From: JARIHD01 sp963815935
GTDB taxonomy: Bacteria > Patescibacteriota > Saccharimonadia > Saccharimonadales > UBA4665
Direction of reading: 5' to 3'
Length of the DNA stretch: 64,000 bases
Assembly (NCBI GenBank): GCA_963815935.1
Contig: CAWFIL010000006.1
Span: 105,505 to 169,504, forward strand
A program made the translations under genes and the position numbers. Position 1 is the first letter of the stretch. Each line of letters begins with the position of its first letter. Below are positions 7,961-14,435 of the stretch, in pieces. The notes under the pieces are model-generated. The model was not told the DNA's origin. It saw only the letters and a list, made by a program, of their open reading frames with translations, and did no database searches.

Positions 7961-8932
7961 CTACTTATTGCTCAGTAAATCTGCCATGGCTTTGCCTATT
8001 GGCTGGCCTGTTGCGTCTTCTACAAACGCCCACTGGCCATTGGGATTGTTCTCTATAAACCACAGTTTGCCGGACGTATCCATGATAAGATCGATAGCGC
8101 CATAGCGCAGACCCATGCCCCTGGTATGCTCAATGCACATTTGGGCTATCTCATCGGGGAAGTCGGCATATGCCTCGATCTGCATTTTGCCTTGGTAGTG
8201 CCCTACTCGCCAGTCGCGTACCTTGGAATCCTGGTCAAGATTAGAAGTACGAATCATCGCTGCAAATACTTTCTCCCCAATAACTGTGACGCGTACATCG
8301 AACGCTGTTTTGATGTACTGCTGAAAAATTGAAGGCGCGAGATGGAGGTTGGTTAAGTCCGGCATAGTATTGACGCTAATTTCGGTCGTCAAAAAACTTT
8401 TCCGAACGTCTTTAAACGCCGGTGAGTAGGCCAGGTGGGCTTTGACTATACAGCGGCCCTGCTGCTCAACAAAGTCTCTCGCCTTGGCAGGGTTAGATGT
8501 CATTAACGTGCGTGGTGTATTAAACCCCACCTGCGCAGCAACCTCTAACTGCCAAGCTTTGCTGTTTGCCTTGCGCAGCGCATAGTAATCCGAAACCCAT
8601 ATAGCGTTTTGTAAGCAACTCAACACCTGCGCAGCGTGGTATTGCATGGCGGTAAGCGAATAAGTCTCAAGCTCTTCTGGCACATTGAGGTCTTCTCGCT
8701 GAACTTCCCCTGGCTTGCGATACCAAATACCGGTGACGGCATCGAGCCGACGGCCATTGTAACTAACGGCCATTTTGTCACCCTCAAGCTGGTAGGACAG
8801 CTCGGCCCCATCAAGGAGCGACCGGGGGTCAACAACTATCATCTGATGTTTCAAATGTCGTTGGACAAAAGGAAGGTGAGCGTCTTGCGGGTCGGTAATG
8901 ACGACAATCTGCGGCGTACGTTTTGTGGGCAT
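7961..8932 (-). CDS. MvdC/MvdD-like ATP-grasp peptide maturase (graspetide ligase)
   Basis: A 323-residue ATP-grasp enzyme of the family that installs side-chain ester or amide links in ribosomal peptides (microviridins and other graspetides). Seen in the sequence: the N-terminal pre-ATP-grasp part with IWYRKP at residues 69-74, the DWRVGHYQGKMQ segment near 240, the metal-binding DLIMDTSGKLWFIENNPNGQW end (ENNPNGQW at 294-301). These are the usual landmarks of MvdD-type ligases; RimK-type ligases lack the WYRKP block. Length is typical. A small acidic gene lies 57 bases upstream on the same strand and a methyltransferase before that, the usual layout of such clusters. A weak GAGG lies 11 nt before the ATG. 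Function of the family is established; the product is inferred. Confidence 0.88.
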   Translation of the reverse strand: MPTKRTPQIVVITDPQDAHLPFVQRHLKHQMIVVDPRSLLDGAELSYQLEGDKMAVSYNGRRLDAVTGIWYRKPGEVQREDLNVPEELETYSLTAMQYHAAQVLSCLQNAIWVSDYYALRKANSKAWQLEVAAQVGFNTPRTLMTSNPAKARDFVEQQGRCIVKAHLAYSPAFKDVRKSFLTTEISVNTMPDLTNLHLAPSIFQQYIKTAFDVRVTVIGEKVFAAMIRTSNLDQDSKVRDWRVGHYQGKMQIEAYADFPDEIAQMCIEHTRGMGLRYGAIDLIMDTSGKLWFIENNPNGQWAFVEDATGQPIGKAMADLLSNK

Positions 8933-8988
8933 AACTAAAAAAACCTCAAAATTGACTGGATTGGGTTAGCAATAGTAGTCGGTGCTGA

Positions 8989-9216
8989 TCAGTCGCTATC
9001 TGCGCCAGTTGTACCGGTAATGATTGCGTCGTCTACTTGCGTGCCTTTGTTATGCACGCAGGCCAGTGCCCCCAAGTGCAACTCATGATCTGGTGTTTCT
9101 GTCAGTAACTCTGCTCCAAAGGGGATTTGCTGCTCTTCGAGGATCTGGTCCCCGGCTGCTTCTACGTCAGCTAGCTCACCAGCAATGTCCGAAAAATTCT
9201 CTTCAAGTGTTTCCAT
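8989..9216 (-). CDS. Candidate graspetide precursor peptide, 75 residues
   Basis: A small acidic peptide directly upstream of the ATP-grasp ligase. Residues 32-40, PFGAELLTE, resemble the PFFARFLE helix of microviridin leaders that docks on the ligase. The C-terminal 18 residues (58-75) are rich in Thr, Asp and Gly with hydroxyl donors T59, T67, T69, T70, S74 and acid acceptors D62, D63, D73, D75, which is what an ester-crosslinked core needs. One Cys and two His sit just before. AAGGGA lies 5 nt before the ATG, so unlike most neighbours this gene has a good ribosome site, expected for a highly made peptide. No homologue is recognised; the precursor role is inferred from position and composition. 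Confidence 0.65.
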   Translation of the reverse strand: METLEENFSDIAGELADVEAAGDQILEEQQIPFGAELLTETPDHELHLGALACVHNKGTQVDDAIITGTTGADSD

Positions 9217-9231
9217 GTCTATCCCTTCAGA

Positions 9232-9288
9232 ACGTATTATTTTTTTAGTAAGCTACTAATGTAGCAGTTTTCTGCTTACGCTTAAAGT
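9232..9288 (-). promoter_or_regulatory. Precursor-peptide leader with alternative hairpins and a -10 box
   Basis: Between the methyltransferase and the small peptide. On the minus strand GTAAGC (near 9280) can pair with GCTTAC (near 9250), or two inner hairpins can form: GCAG-TTTT-CTGC at 9264-9275 and GCTAC-TAAT-GTAGC at 9251-9264. TAATAC at 9234-9239 is a plausible -10 box, 17 nt before the peptide ATG. The arrangement could adjust expression of the peptide separately from the methyltransferase. No U-run follows, so an intrinsic terminator is not claimed. Confidence 0.35.
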
Positions 9289-9316
9289 ATCTTTTATATT
9301 TTTGCAGGTTAAACTA

Positions 9317-11020
9317 CTAGAAAGTTCTTTGGCTAGGCCATGGGACCTTCCGTCCGATTACGATGCTCATGCCATGGTATCCGGGTCTTGCTTTTTCGTG
9401 CTCGTCCTCTACGTATGTTGTTTCGGCTTCAATACCAGGAATCGCCTCAAACATTTCCTGTACGTCGGTGAAAGATAGATCCACTGCCGGGAATTGCGTG
9501 CCCTCGCCGGCGGGCCAGCCAGCTGAGCCTATCATAAAGGCCATCATAAACCCGCCATTGGGCCTGACGGCCCCTAACAGGGAATTGACTGCAATAGAGT
9601 ATTCTATCTTGCTGATCGTGATTGATTCGGGCACAAAGTAGCTGCTCACAAAATCATAGGCTGCTTCGGGTAGCCAATACACATCGCCAGCGACACTCTT
9701 GGCAGCTCTTCGAGCTTTGGAAAAAGTATGTCGAAATCGTGGCTCCATGCCAAACTGGGCAATGAATGTTTCAAACTTTTGCCAGGGCTCGCGCGTATCA
9801 ATTTCCTGAGCAACCCCAGCTTTATTTTTATTGTAAAAGATGCCGTCGCCGTCGCCCAGCAGCGTTTGCATAAACCTTCTGTTTGTCCCCGAGTACTCAA
9901 TAAGATCGATATGACCATCTGGCTCGATGAGTGACGCTAACAGCATAGCGGGATAAAAGTTAGGCCCGGCGCCTACGTCGGCAACACGTCTCAGCCTAGG
10001 CAAATCCATATCCCTAAGGCCAGCGATTACTTTTTTAATAATGAGTTGATCCGCCGAAAGTATCTTGTCATAGTTCCGGTTTACGTACTCTACCGGGTCA
10101 AAATCACTCCAGGTATCGAAAACTGCGGCTGGCTGGCTTTTTGTAGCAGGCGTAACGGTAAGTGTGCTCATATCGGGATGATTGCCAGCCGTATAGTCAA
10201 TTGTGAGCGTATATGTTTGGCCCTTCTCTAGGGCAAGCGGCTGTTTGAGCCATACTATCTGTGGATTGCCCCAACTTGGAGACGCCGTGTTCTGATGTAT
10301 GCCGGGCTCGTTTGGTTTGCTTTGGCGAGTCCAAATATCAGGGAGTACTCTAATAGCATTGGCTGTTCCATCGACCGTAGCGGTTAGCTCAACCGTAGCA
10401 CTTACGTGGGTATCATTGTGCGTATAAAAGTCAACTTTATGATAGAGCGCTGCTTCGGTTAATGTTTGGTCGCCCTCAAGGCCTGTCCAGCGAGTAACTG
10501 GGGGCAAGTGAACACCGTATAAGTTGTCGTCCGCGTGTATTAGCTGCACGGAGTTTTCCATGGCCTCGGGCACTACTCGTCCGCCGGGCTTTAGCTTATT
10601 TAGGTTGTGGTTCATTACCTGAATCTGTGGCTCGTAGTAAAAACCAGCGCTCACGAGCTCGCAGATTAGAACGTCCACCGGCTCCGGCAGTTCATACGAC
10701 TTAGCGTCTTCGTTGAGGACGACTAATTTGTCGGCGACGCCGTTTAGCTCGGCCAGCCACTTGATGTACTTAGCGTGACTCTCCTCAATCTCTACGCAGT
10801 AAACCTTTTTGGCGCCGGCTTTGGCGGCGAAAAGCGCCAGAAATCCTTGACCGCTGCCCAAATCGGCTACGATATCTCCTGGGTTGACTGCCTTGACGAT
10901 AGCTTGCTGGAGCACGGCTATCCGTGTGGCATCAAAAGTGTGCTGTGCTAGGTAGGCGTCGTGGAAGGGCTGCTCAAAGTCCGGGGCATCGGCTTGCGGA
11001 TCTGGTAATTGGCCATTCAT
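9317..11020 (-). CDS. Double SAM-dependent methyltransferase (PRMT-like + NNMT/SCO2525-like)
   Basis: About 567 residues with two methyltransferase domains. The N-terminal half has SAM motif I VADLGSGQGFLALFA and a glutamate loop ICELVSAGFYYE, then a beta-rich segment, as in protein arginine methyltransferases. The C-terminal half begins DTWSDFDPVEYVNRNYDKI and has a second SAM motif VADVGAGPNFYPAML, as in NNMT/SCO2525-type small-molecule methyltransferases. Such a tandem is unusual. It is the first gene of the presumed peptide cluster. The ATG at 11020 follows TACACT by 7 nt; an ATG at 11077 would add 19 residues. It may methylate the peptide, its leader, or an unrelated substrate. Confidence 0.75.
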   Translation of the reverse strand: MNGQLPDPQADAPDFEQPFHDAYLAQHTFDATRIAVLQQAIVKAVNPGDIVADLGSGQGFLALFAAKAGAKKVYCVEIEESHAKYIKWLAELNGVADKLVVLNEDAKSYELPEPVDVLICELVSAGFYYEPQIQVMNHNLNKLKPGGRVVPEAMENSVQLIHADDNLYGVHLPPVTRWTGLEGDQTLTEAALYHKVDFYTHNDTHVSATVELTATVDGTANAIRVLPDIWTRQSKPNEPGIHQNTASPSWGNPQIVWLKQPLALEKGQTYTLTIDYTAGNHPDMSTLTVTPATKSQPAAVFDTWSDFDPVEYVNRNYDKILSADQLIIKKVIAGLRDMDLPRLRRVADVGAGPNFYPAMLLASLIEPDGHIDLIEYSGTNRRFMQTLLGDGDGIFYNKNKAGVAQEIDTREPWQKFETFIAQFGMEPRFRHTFSKARRAAKSVAGDVYWLPEAAYDFVSSYFVPESITISKIEYSIAVNSLLGAVRPNGGFMMAFMIGSAGWPAGEGTQFPAVDLSFTDVQEMFEAIPGIEAETTYVEDEHEKARPGYHGMSIVIGRKVPWPSQRTF

Positions 11021-11027
11021 TGTCGGT

Positions 11028-11033
11028 AGTGTA
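11028..11033 (-). promoter_or_regulatory. Possible -10 box TACACT of the methyltransferase gene
   Basis: TACACT ends 7 nt before the ATG at 11020, matching the leaderless spacing elsewhere in this half and favouring that start over the one at 11077. Confidence 0.4.
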
Positions 11034-11080
11034 GACAGATTACGAACCTGTGATAATTTGTTGCCCGGTATGAACATGCA

Positions 11081-11094
11081 TGAGCAGTAGCTCA
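11081..11094. promoter_or_regulatory. Palindrome TGAGC-AGTA-GCTCA between divergent genes
   Basis: A perfect 5+4+5 inverted repeat midway between the methyltransferase and the TrmB-type regulator. Candidate operator for that regulator; family members bind palindromes between divergent genes. Inference only. Confidence 0.4.
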
Positions 11095-11140
11095 GCGCAT
11101 TAGGTAGACAGGCAATAGGTTTTAAGGTACATTGACCAAT

Positions 11141-11911
11141 ATGAATAAAGATGGTGATCTATTGGCGTATATGCGGGAGGTCGGCTTCTCGTCGGTTGAG
11201 GCGCGTGTTTATCTGGAGCTTCTCAAGACGCCTGCTACGCACGCCCAGTTGAGTTTGCTGACGGACATCAATCGAACAACACTCTACCGGTTGGTTCGTA
11301 AGCTAGAAAAGCGCGGCTTGGTCACTAAGCGTGTTGATGATAGAGGATCCTTTTTGATAGCCGCCGATCCAGCGACGCTCGAAACGGACATCCTTAGCCA
11401 AGAGAGTCGCGCACGACAGCAACGGACGGCACTATTACACCTGCTCCCCAAACTTGAGGCCATAAAGCTAGGGTATGCCGCCGATTTTGCTGTGCAATTC
11501 TACGAAGGCACGGACGGCCTGAAACGTATGCTCTGGCACGAGCTAAAGGCGATTAACGAATGTGTCTGCATCGGCGGCGAAACGCTAGAGAATCTTATAG
11601 ACGACCGACGCTGGGCCGAAGAACACAGGCAGCATACAGTCGAGGCAGGGTACGTGCTGCGTGAGCTGTCTAACCCGGGAGTGACGCCATCGCAATTTAC
11701 GGATAACAAGACCTTCCTAGAAGAGCATTACGCACTACGAATCATTCCGCGCAGCGTTGTGCCAATCAACCATCTGACGACGGCCTACAACAATACGGTC
11801 GCCATCTATAACGTTTACGAAGGCCGGAGGATGGGCATCGAGATCGTTAGCAAGACGTACGCCGAGACTGTCCGCAGTATCTTTGAAATTTTTTGGAATC
11901 AGGCGGCCTAG
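11141..11911 (+). CDS. TrmB-family transcriptional regulator
   Basis: About 256 residues. The N-terminal winged helix (GFSSVEARVYLELLKTPATH, then LTDINRTTLYRLVRKLEKRGLV) is the TrmB helix-turn-helix, followed by a short coiled-coil near residue 90 and a C-terminal effector domain with a phospholipase-D-like pattern (FYEGTDGLKRMLWHEL, GGETLENL). TrmB proteins are sugar- or metabolite-sensing regulators in archaea and some bacteria, including Patescibacteria. It is divergent from the methyltransferase gene and thus a likely regulator of the peptide cluster. ATG at 11141 preferred; an in-frame TTG at 11132 lies 4 nt after AAGG and cannot be excluded. Confidence 0.85.
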   Translation: MNKDGDLLAYMREVGFSSVEARVYLELLKTPATHAQLSLLTDINRTTLYRLVRKLEKRGLVTKRVDDRGSFLIAADPATLETDILSQESRARQQRTALLHLLPKLEAIKLGYAADFAVQFYEGTDGLKRMLWHELKAINECVCIGGETLENLIDDRRWAEEHRQHTVEAGYVLRELSNPGVTPSQFTDNKTFLEEHYALRIIPRSVVPINHLTTAYNNTVAIYNVYEGRRMGIEIVSKTYAETVRSIFEIFWNQAA

Positions 11912-11930
11912 CCCTAGGGCTGCCTAGCTA

Positions 11931-11959
11931 TTGAGCATGCTACGTGTATGTGCTACAAT
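11931..11959 (+). promoter_or_regulatory. Sigma70-type promoter TTGAGC-N17-TACAAT
   Basis: A -35 TTGAGC at 11931-11936 and an extended -10 TGCTACAAT ending at 11959, with an ideal 17-nt spacer. It lies between two convergent genes and drives no protein gene, only the short stretch before the terminator at 11979-12014. Confidence 0.6.
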
Positions 11960-11965
11960 TCTGAC

Positions 11966-12017
11966 ATTAAGACGAAGGGAGTTCCGAACGGCTGATTACC
12001 TAAGGAGCTCTTTTCTT
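11966..12017 (+). ncRNA. Candidate small RNA of about 50 nt
   Basis: Defined by the promoter at 11931-11959 and a hairpin terminator at 11979-12014. The stretch contains no start codon that gives more than a few residues. The body carries GAAGGGAG, a purine-rich segment that could act as an antisense seed, partly inside the terminator stem. It might alternatively be only the shared terminator of the convergent neighbours with a chance promoter. Confidence 0.4.
11979..12014 (+). terminator. Rho-independent-type hairpin
   Basis: GAGTTCC at 11979-11985 pairs with GGAGCTC at 12004-12010 (7 bp with one G-U), extendable by two G-U pairs, followed by TTTTCTT. The loop is 18 nt. It also overlaps the stop of the NYN gene on the other strand. 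Confidence 0.5.
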
Positions 12018-12531
12018 ATTTACGTTTCCTAAGCGCGATTTTTCTTTTTACGTCCTTGTCATCTAAATACGCAAAGTAGGGCGCACCTATTTCTTTGTAT
12101 AGTGAAGAACGGAATCGCTTATTTGGGAAGAGTATCTTCTCTAGCTTATTTTCTTCGATAAGATAGTCGACCAGCATTTTATAGTCGCCATCGCCGGATA
12201 CGAGTAAGATTTTGTCAAAGTCGGAATCTTTCTGGAGGCGTTTCATGACAGAGAAAATAATGTCAGAGTCAACGTTGCCTTTTTTCTCGCCAACCATTGC
12301 GGCATTATGCTGCCGAAAAACCAGAATGAAGCCGGCGTTTTGGATGTTTTCGTAAAGCTGTTCAATTTTTACGCCTTCTTGCACGTAGCCAAGATAATAA
12401 AACGCTTTTTCGACTTTATACTTCTCGCGAAGATAGATCCTGAATTTGTGCAGATCGATATGCCAGGCAGGGTCAGTGCCCGCCGTACCGAAGTGGAGGT
12501 TCTGGCCGTCAATATAGCAATAGTTTTTCAT
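12016..12531 (-). CDS. NYN-domain (LabA/DUF88-type) nuclease
   Basis: A 171-residue PIN-like NYN domain. Conserved acidic positions are visible in YIDGQNLHFG at the N-terminus, in VDSDIIFSVMKRL around residue 96 and in VSGDGDYKMLVDYLIEE around residue 117. Members are predicted metal-dependent RNases. The C-terminus is strongly basic (KRKIALRKRK), which could help bind RNA. Start at 12531 is supported by an extended -10 TGCTATAAT ending 8 nt upstream. It is followed upstream by the fusion NTPase gene on the same strand, 42 bases away, with its own promoter. Confidence 0.88.
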   Translation of the reverse strand: MKNYCYIDGQNLHFGTAGTDPAWHIDLHKFRIYLREKYKVEKAFYYLGYVQEGVKIEQLYENIQNAGFILVFRQHNAAMVGEKKGNVDSDIIFSVMKRLQKDSDFDKILLVSGDGDYKMLVDYLIEENKLEKILFPNKRFRSSLYKEIGAPYFAYLDDKDVKRKIALRKRK

Positions 12532-12539
12532 CTGATCGC

Positions 12540-12545
12540 ATTATA
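12540..12545 (-). promoter_or_regulatory. Consensus -10 box TATAAT of the NYN gene
   Basis: TATAAT on the minus strand, preceded by TGC and followed after 8 nt by the ATG at 12531. Best match to consensus of the leaderless-type promoters here. Confidence 0.6.
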
Positions 12546-12573
12546 GCAAACGCCGGAATTAAAAAACGTGACG

Positions 12574-13914
12574 CTAAAGTCTGGAGCGATAGCGTTCAAA
12601 GAGCGTCAGAGCAGCTAAGGTTTTGGAGTCGGTAAGCTCTTCGTTCGCAATTATATGATCAATTTGCTCGTCGGTAATACGCACGATGTTCGCGATGCCA
12701 TCTTCCTCCATTTCGTCATGGCCAGTATCGCTAAGCTCTTCGGCGAGAAAAACAGTTGCAAGGTTCGGATTGTGAATTATGCCAAGCCTCGTCCACTTTT
12801 GCGCCCTAAGACCGGTCTCTTCTTCAAACTCACGCTTTGCTGCTGCGAGCGGTTCCTCACTGCCATCGATGCTGCCGCCCGGGAATTCGGTCATCACTTG
12901 CCCCAATGGGTAGCGGTATTGACGGACCATAATGAACTGGCTGCCATCGTAGGCAACGACCAGAACGAAAGGCGGACTTTTGGCGTACGTATACAGACCG
13001 GGTTTGCCATTTGGCATAATTACTTCATCTTCATATAGCGTCAGCCAACGGCTCTGATGAATAACATGGGAGTTGAGTGTTTTCCAGGGGTTATTTGGAT
13101 CAGAGAATAAGATTTTCGCGGTCTGTATATGTGAGCATTCACCTGATCGGTCTTTAAATTGCCCACGACCATTAAAGAAATCGCAATCGCATTGATAGTT
13201 CTGGCCCACTTTGTTTACCAGATGACAACCGTGCTTGCCCTCTACTGAAAACGCGTTATCGCCAACCCTCATAACTTTATGTTCTGAGATGTACTTCAAA
13301 GCATTATGAAAAAGCTTTTTAAGCGAGATGTACTGCTTTGTCTGTAGATAATGACGTGCGAGTCCAAGTAGCGTTGACTGTTGTTCTGTGGGCAAGCTGT
13401 TGAATAAGTTGCGATTTGCTAGCGCCTCCGACAGCACAGTTCCCAACATCTGCCGATTTTCGGGCGTGACGCTGCAAAGCAGTACATCCGGTCGTGTTTT
13501 CACCGCGTCAATAAATGGGTGTGCGAAAACAGCCGAGACAGTCCCTATGTAGTCACAGCTCGAGTTGAGGTATGTATTCGCGAGGGTTTCAAATTTTTTA
13601 GAATATAACTGCATCTGACCGATTTCATCAATGTAGAGTAACTGATCCGAAGTTATAGGAGACAAACGATCAATATAATCGTCAAAGGAATCTACATCAA
13701 CAAAATAGCAGCCAACCGGGTAATCTGTATGTTTGCCGACACGAGATAATGTAGCTTCGTGCTCATGCTCATCTACCAGGTCAAAGCCAACACGCTTATC
13801 ATCTTCGAGAACTTCTTTGGCCACCATCCCATGCTTTGGATGAATATCTGCAATCAAATTTACAAGCAGTGTCGTTTTTCCGCTTTTGGGAGGGCCAGTC
13901 AAAAGAATTTTCAT
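12574..13914 (-). CDS. THEP1-like NTPase - SWIM zinc finger - Nudix hydrolase fusion
   Basis: 446 residues with three recognisable parts. Residues 1-165: THEP1-type NTPase with Walker A GPPKSGKTTLL and Walker B LLYIDEIGQM. Residues about 215-265: a SWIM-type zinc finger, CxC at 242/244 and CxH at 260/262. Residues about 290-446: a Nudix domain with the box from G346 to about 369 (GGSIDGSEEP then REFEEETG), preceded by VRQYRYP as in ADP-ribose pyrophosphatases. NTPase and Nudix parts both cleave nucleotide phosphates, so a nucleotide clean-up or nucleotide-signal role is plausible; the zinc finger may bind nucleic acid or a partner. I know of no such three-part protein. A TACTAT box lies 7 nt before the ATG. 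Confidence 0.85.
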   Translation of the reverse strand: MKILLTGPPKSGKTTLLVNLIADIHPKHGMVAKEVLEDDKRVGFDLVDEHEHEATLSRVGKHTDYPVGCYFVDVDSFDDYIDRLSPITSDQLLYIDEIGQMQLYSKKFETLANTYLNSSCDYIGTVSAVFAHPFIDAVKTRPDVLLCSVTPENRQMLGTVLSEALANRNLFNSLPTEQQSTLLGLARHYLQTKQYISLKKLFHNALKYISEHKVMRVGDNAFSVEGKHGCHLVNKVGQNYQCDCDFFNGRGQFKDRSGECSHIQTAKILFSDPNNPWKTLNSHVIHQSRWLTLYEDEVIMPNGKPGLYTYAKSPPFVLVVAYDGSQFIMVRQYRYPLGQVMTEFPGGSIDGSEEPLAAAKREFEEETGLRAQKWTRLGIIHNPNLATVFLAEELSDTGHDEMEEDGIANIVRITDEQIDHIIANEELTDSKTLAALTLFERYRSRL

Positions 13915-14435
13915 ATCTTATATAGTAACTCAAATCGCTTGGAAAATTGAGATTGGGACACGAACATCACGAGTCCCTGCGAGATGAGCTCCTGCAGCGC
14001 GTCGATGTCGGAGGTCATGCGGGAGACGAGCCGCCCCGTCTTCTCCGTCTCGAAGAAGCCCATCGACAACCCGATGAGGTGGCGGAACACCCGCTCGCGC
14101 AGCTCGCGCAGGAAGCGCTCACCGGTGCGGCTGACGAGCCAGATCACCGAGCGTCCGAACACGAGTCCGAAGATCGCCACGACGAGGTAGAAGACGGCGG
14201 CCTGGTTCAGCGCGCTGCTGTCGTTGGCGGTCAGACCGTTGTCGACGCCGTACTTCACGAGCGCGGGACCGGCGAGCAGACACGCGGTCTGGAGGACCAG
14301 CACGATGCTCGCGAGGACGATCTGACGCCGGTACGGCCGCAGCATGCGCACGAGCCGACGCATGACGCGCTTCGCGCCATCGCGATCGAGCCTCGCGTCC
14401 TCGTCGACCGGCCCGCCGTCCAGGAAGCTGCTCAT
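13911..14435 (-). CDS. ABC exporter, N-terminal fragment cut by the junction
   Basis: The first about 160 residues of a fused permease-ATPase exporter. Two membrane helices are visible (IVLASIVLVLQTACLLAGPA and AVFYLVVAIFGLVFGRSVIW), followed by the family segment GFFETEKTGRLVSRMTSDIDALQEL. After VMFVSQ the frame runs about 14 residues into foreign DNA and stops, so the ATP-binding domain is absent from this contig. The start ATG overlaps the stop of the upstream exporter by 4 bases, so the two were translationally coupled halves of a heterodimeric lipid/drug-type exporter. Confidence 0.8.
   Translation of the reverse strand: MSSFLDGGPVDEDARLDRDGAKRVMRRLVRMLRPYRRQIVLASIVLVLQTACLLAGPALVKYGVDNGLTANDSSALNQAAVFYLVVAIFGLVFGRSVIWLVSRTGERFLRELRERVFRHLIGLSMGFFETEKTGRLVSRMTSDIDALQELISQGLVMFVSQSQFSKRFELLYKI
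13922..13927 (-). promoter_or_regulatory. -10 box TACTAT of the fusion NTPase gene
   Basis: TACTAT ends 7 nt before the ATG at 13914. It is the last AT-rich element before the GC-rich half begins, so the rest of the promoter may be lost at the junction. Confidence 0.45.
13930..13965. other. Junction between two genomes (probable assembly chimera)
   Basis: Composition switches within about 30 bases from moderate GC to very high GC. The ABC exporter read on the minus strand keeps family similarity up to its MFVSQ segment (about 13,950) and then turns into unrelated residues encoded by the upstream region of the THEP1-like gene. No integrase, repeat or tRNA marks the border. Confidence 0.85.

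Noticed and set aside
11078..11140. Starting the methyltransferase at 11077
   Set aside because: It lacks a -10 box at the usual offset and adds non-conserved residues; 11020 fits the genome's pattern better, though the longer form cannot be excluded.
13930..13965. Horizontal transfer of the left part into an actinobacterium
   Set aside because: No integrase, repeat or tRNA at the border, a gene is cut in mid-domain, and start-site style and error rate also change; a chimera explains all of it.
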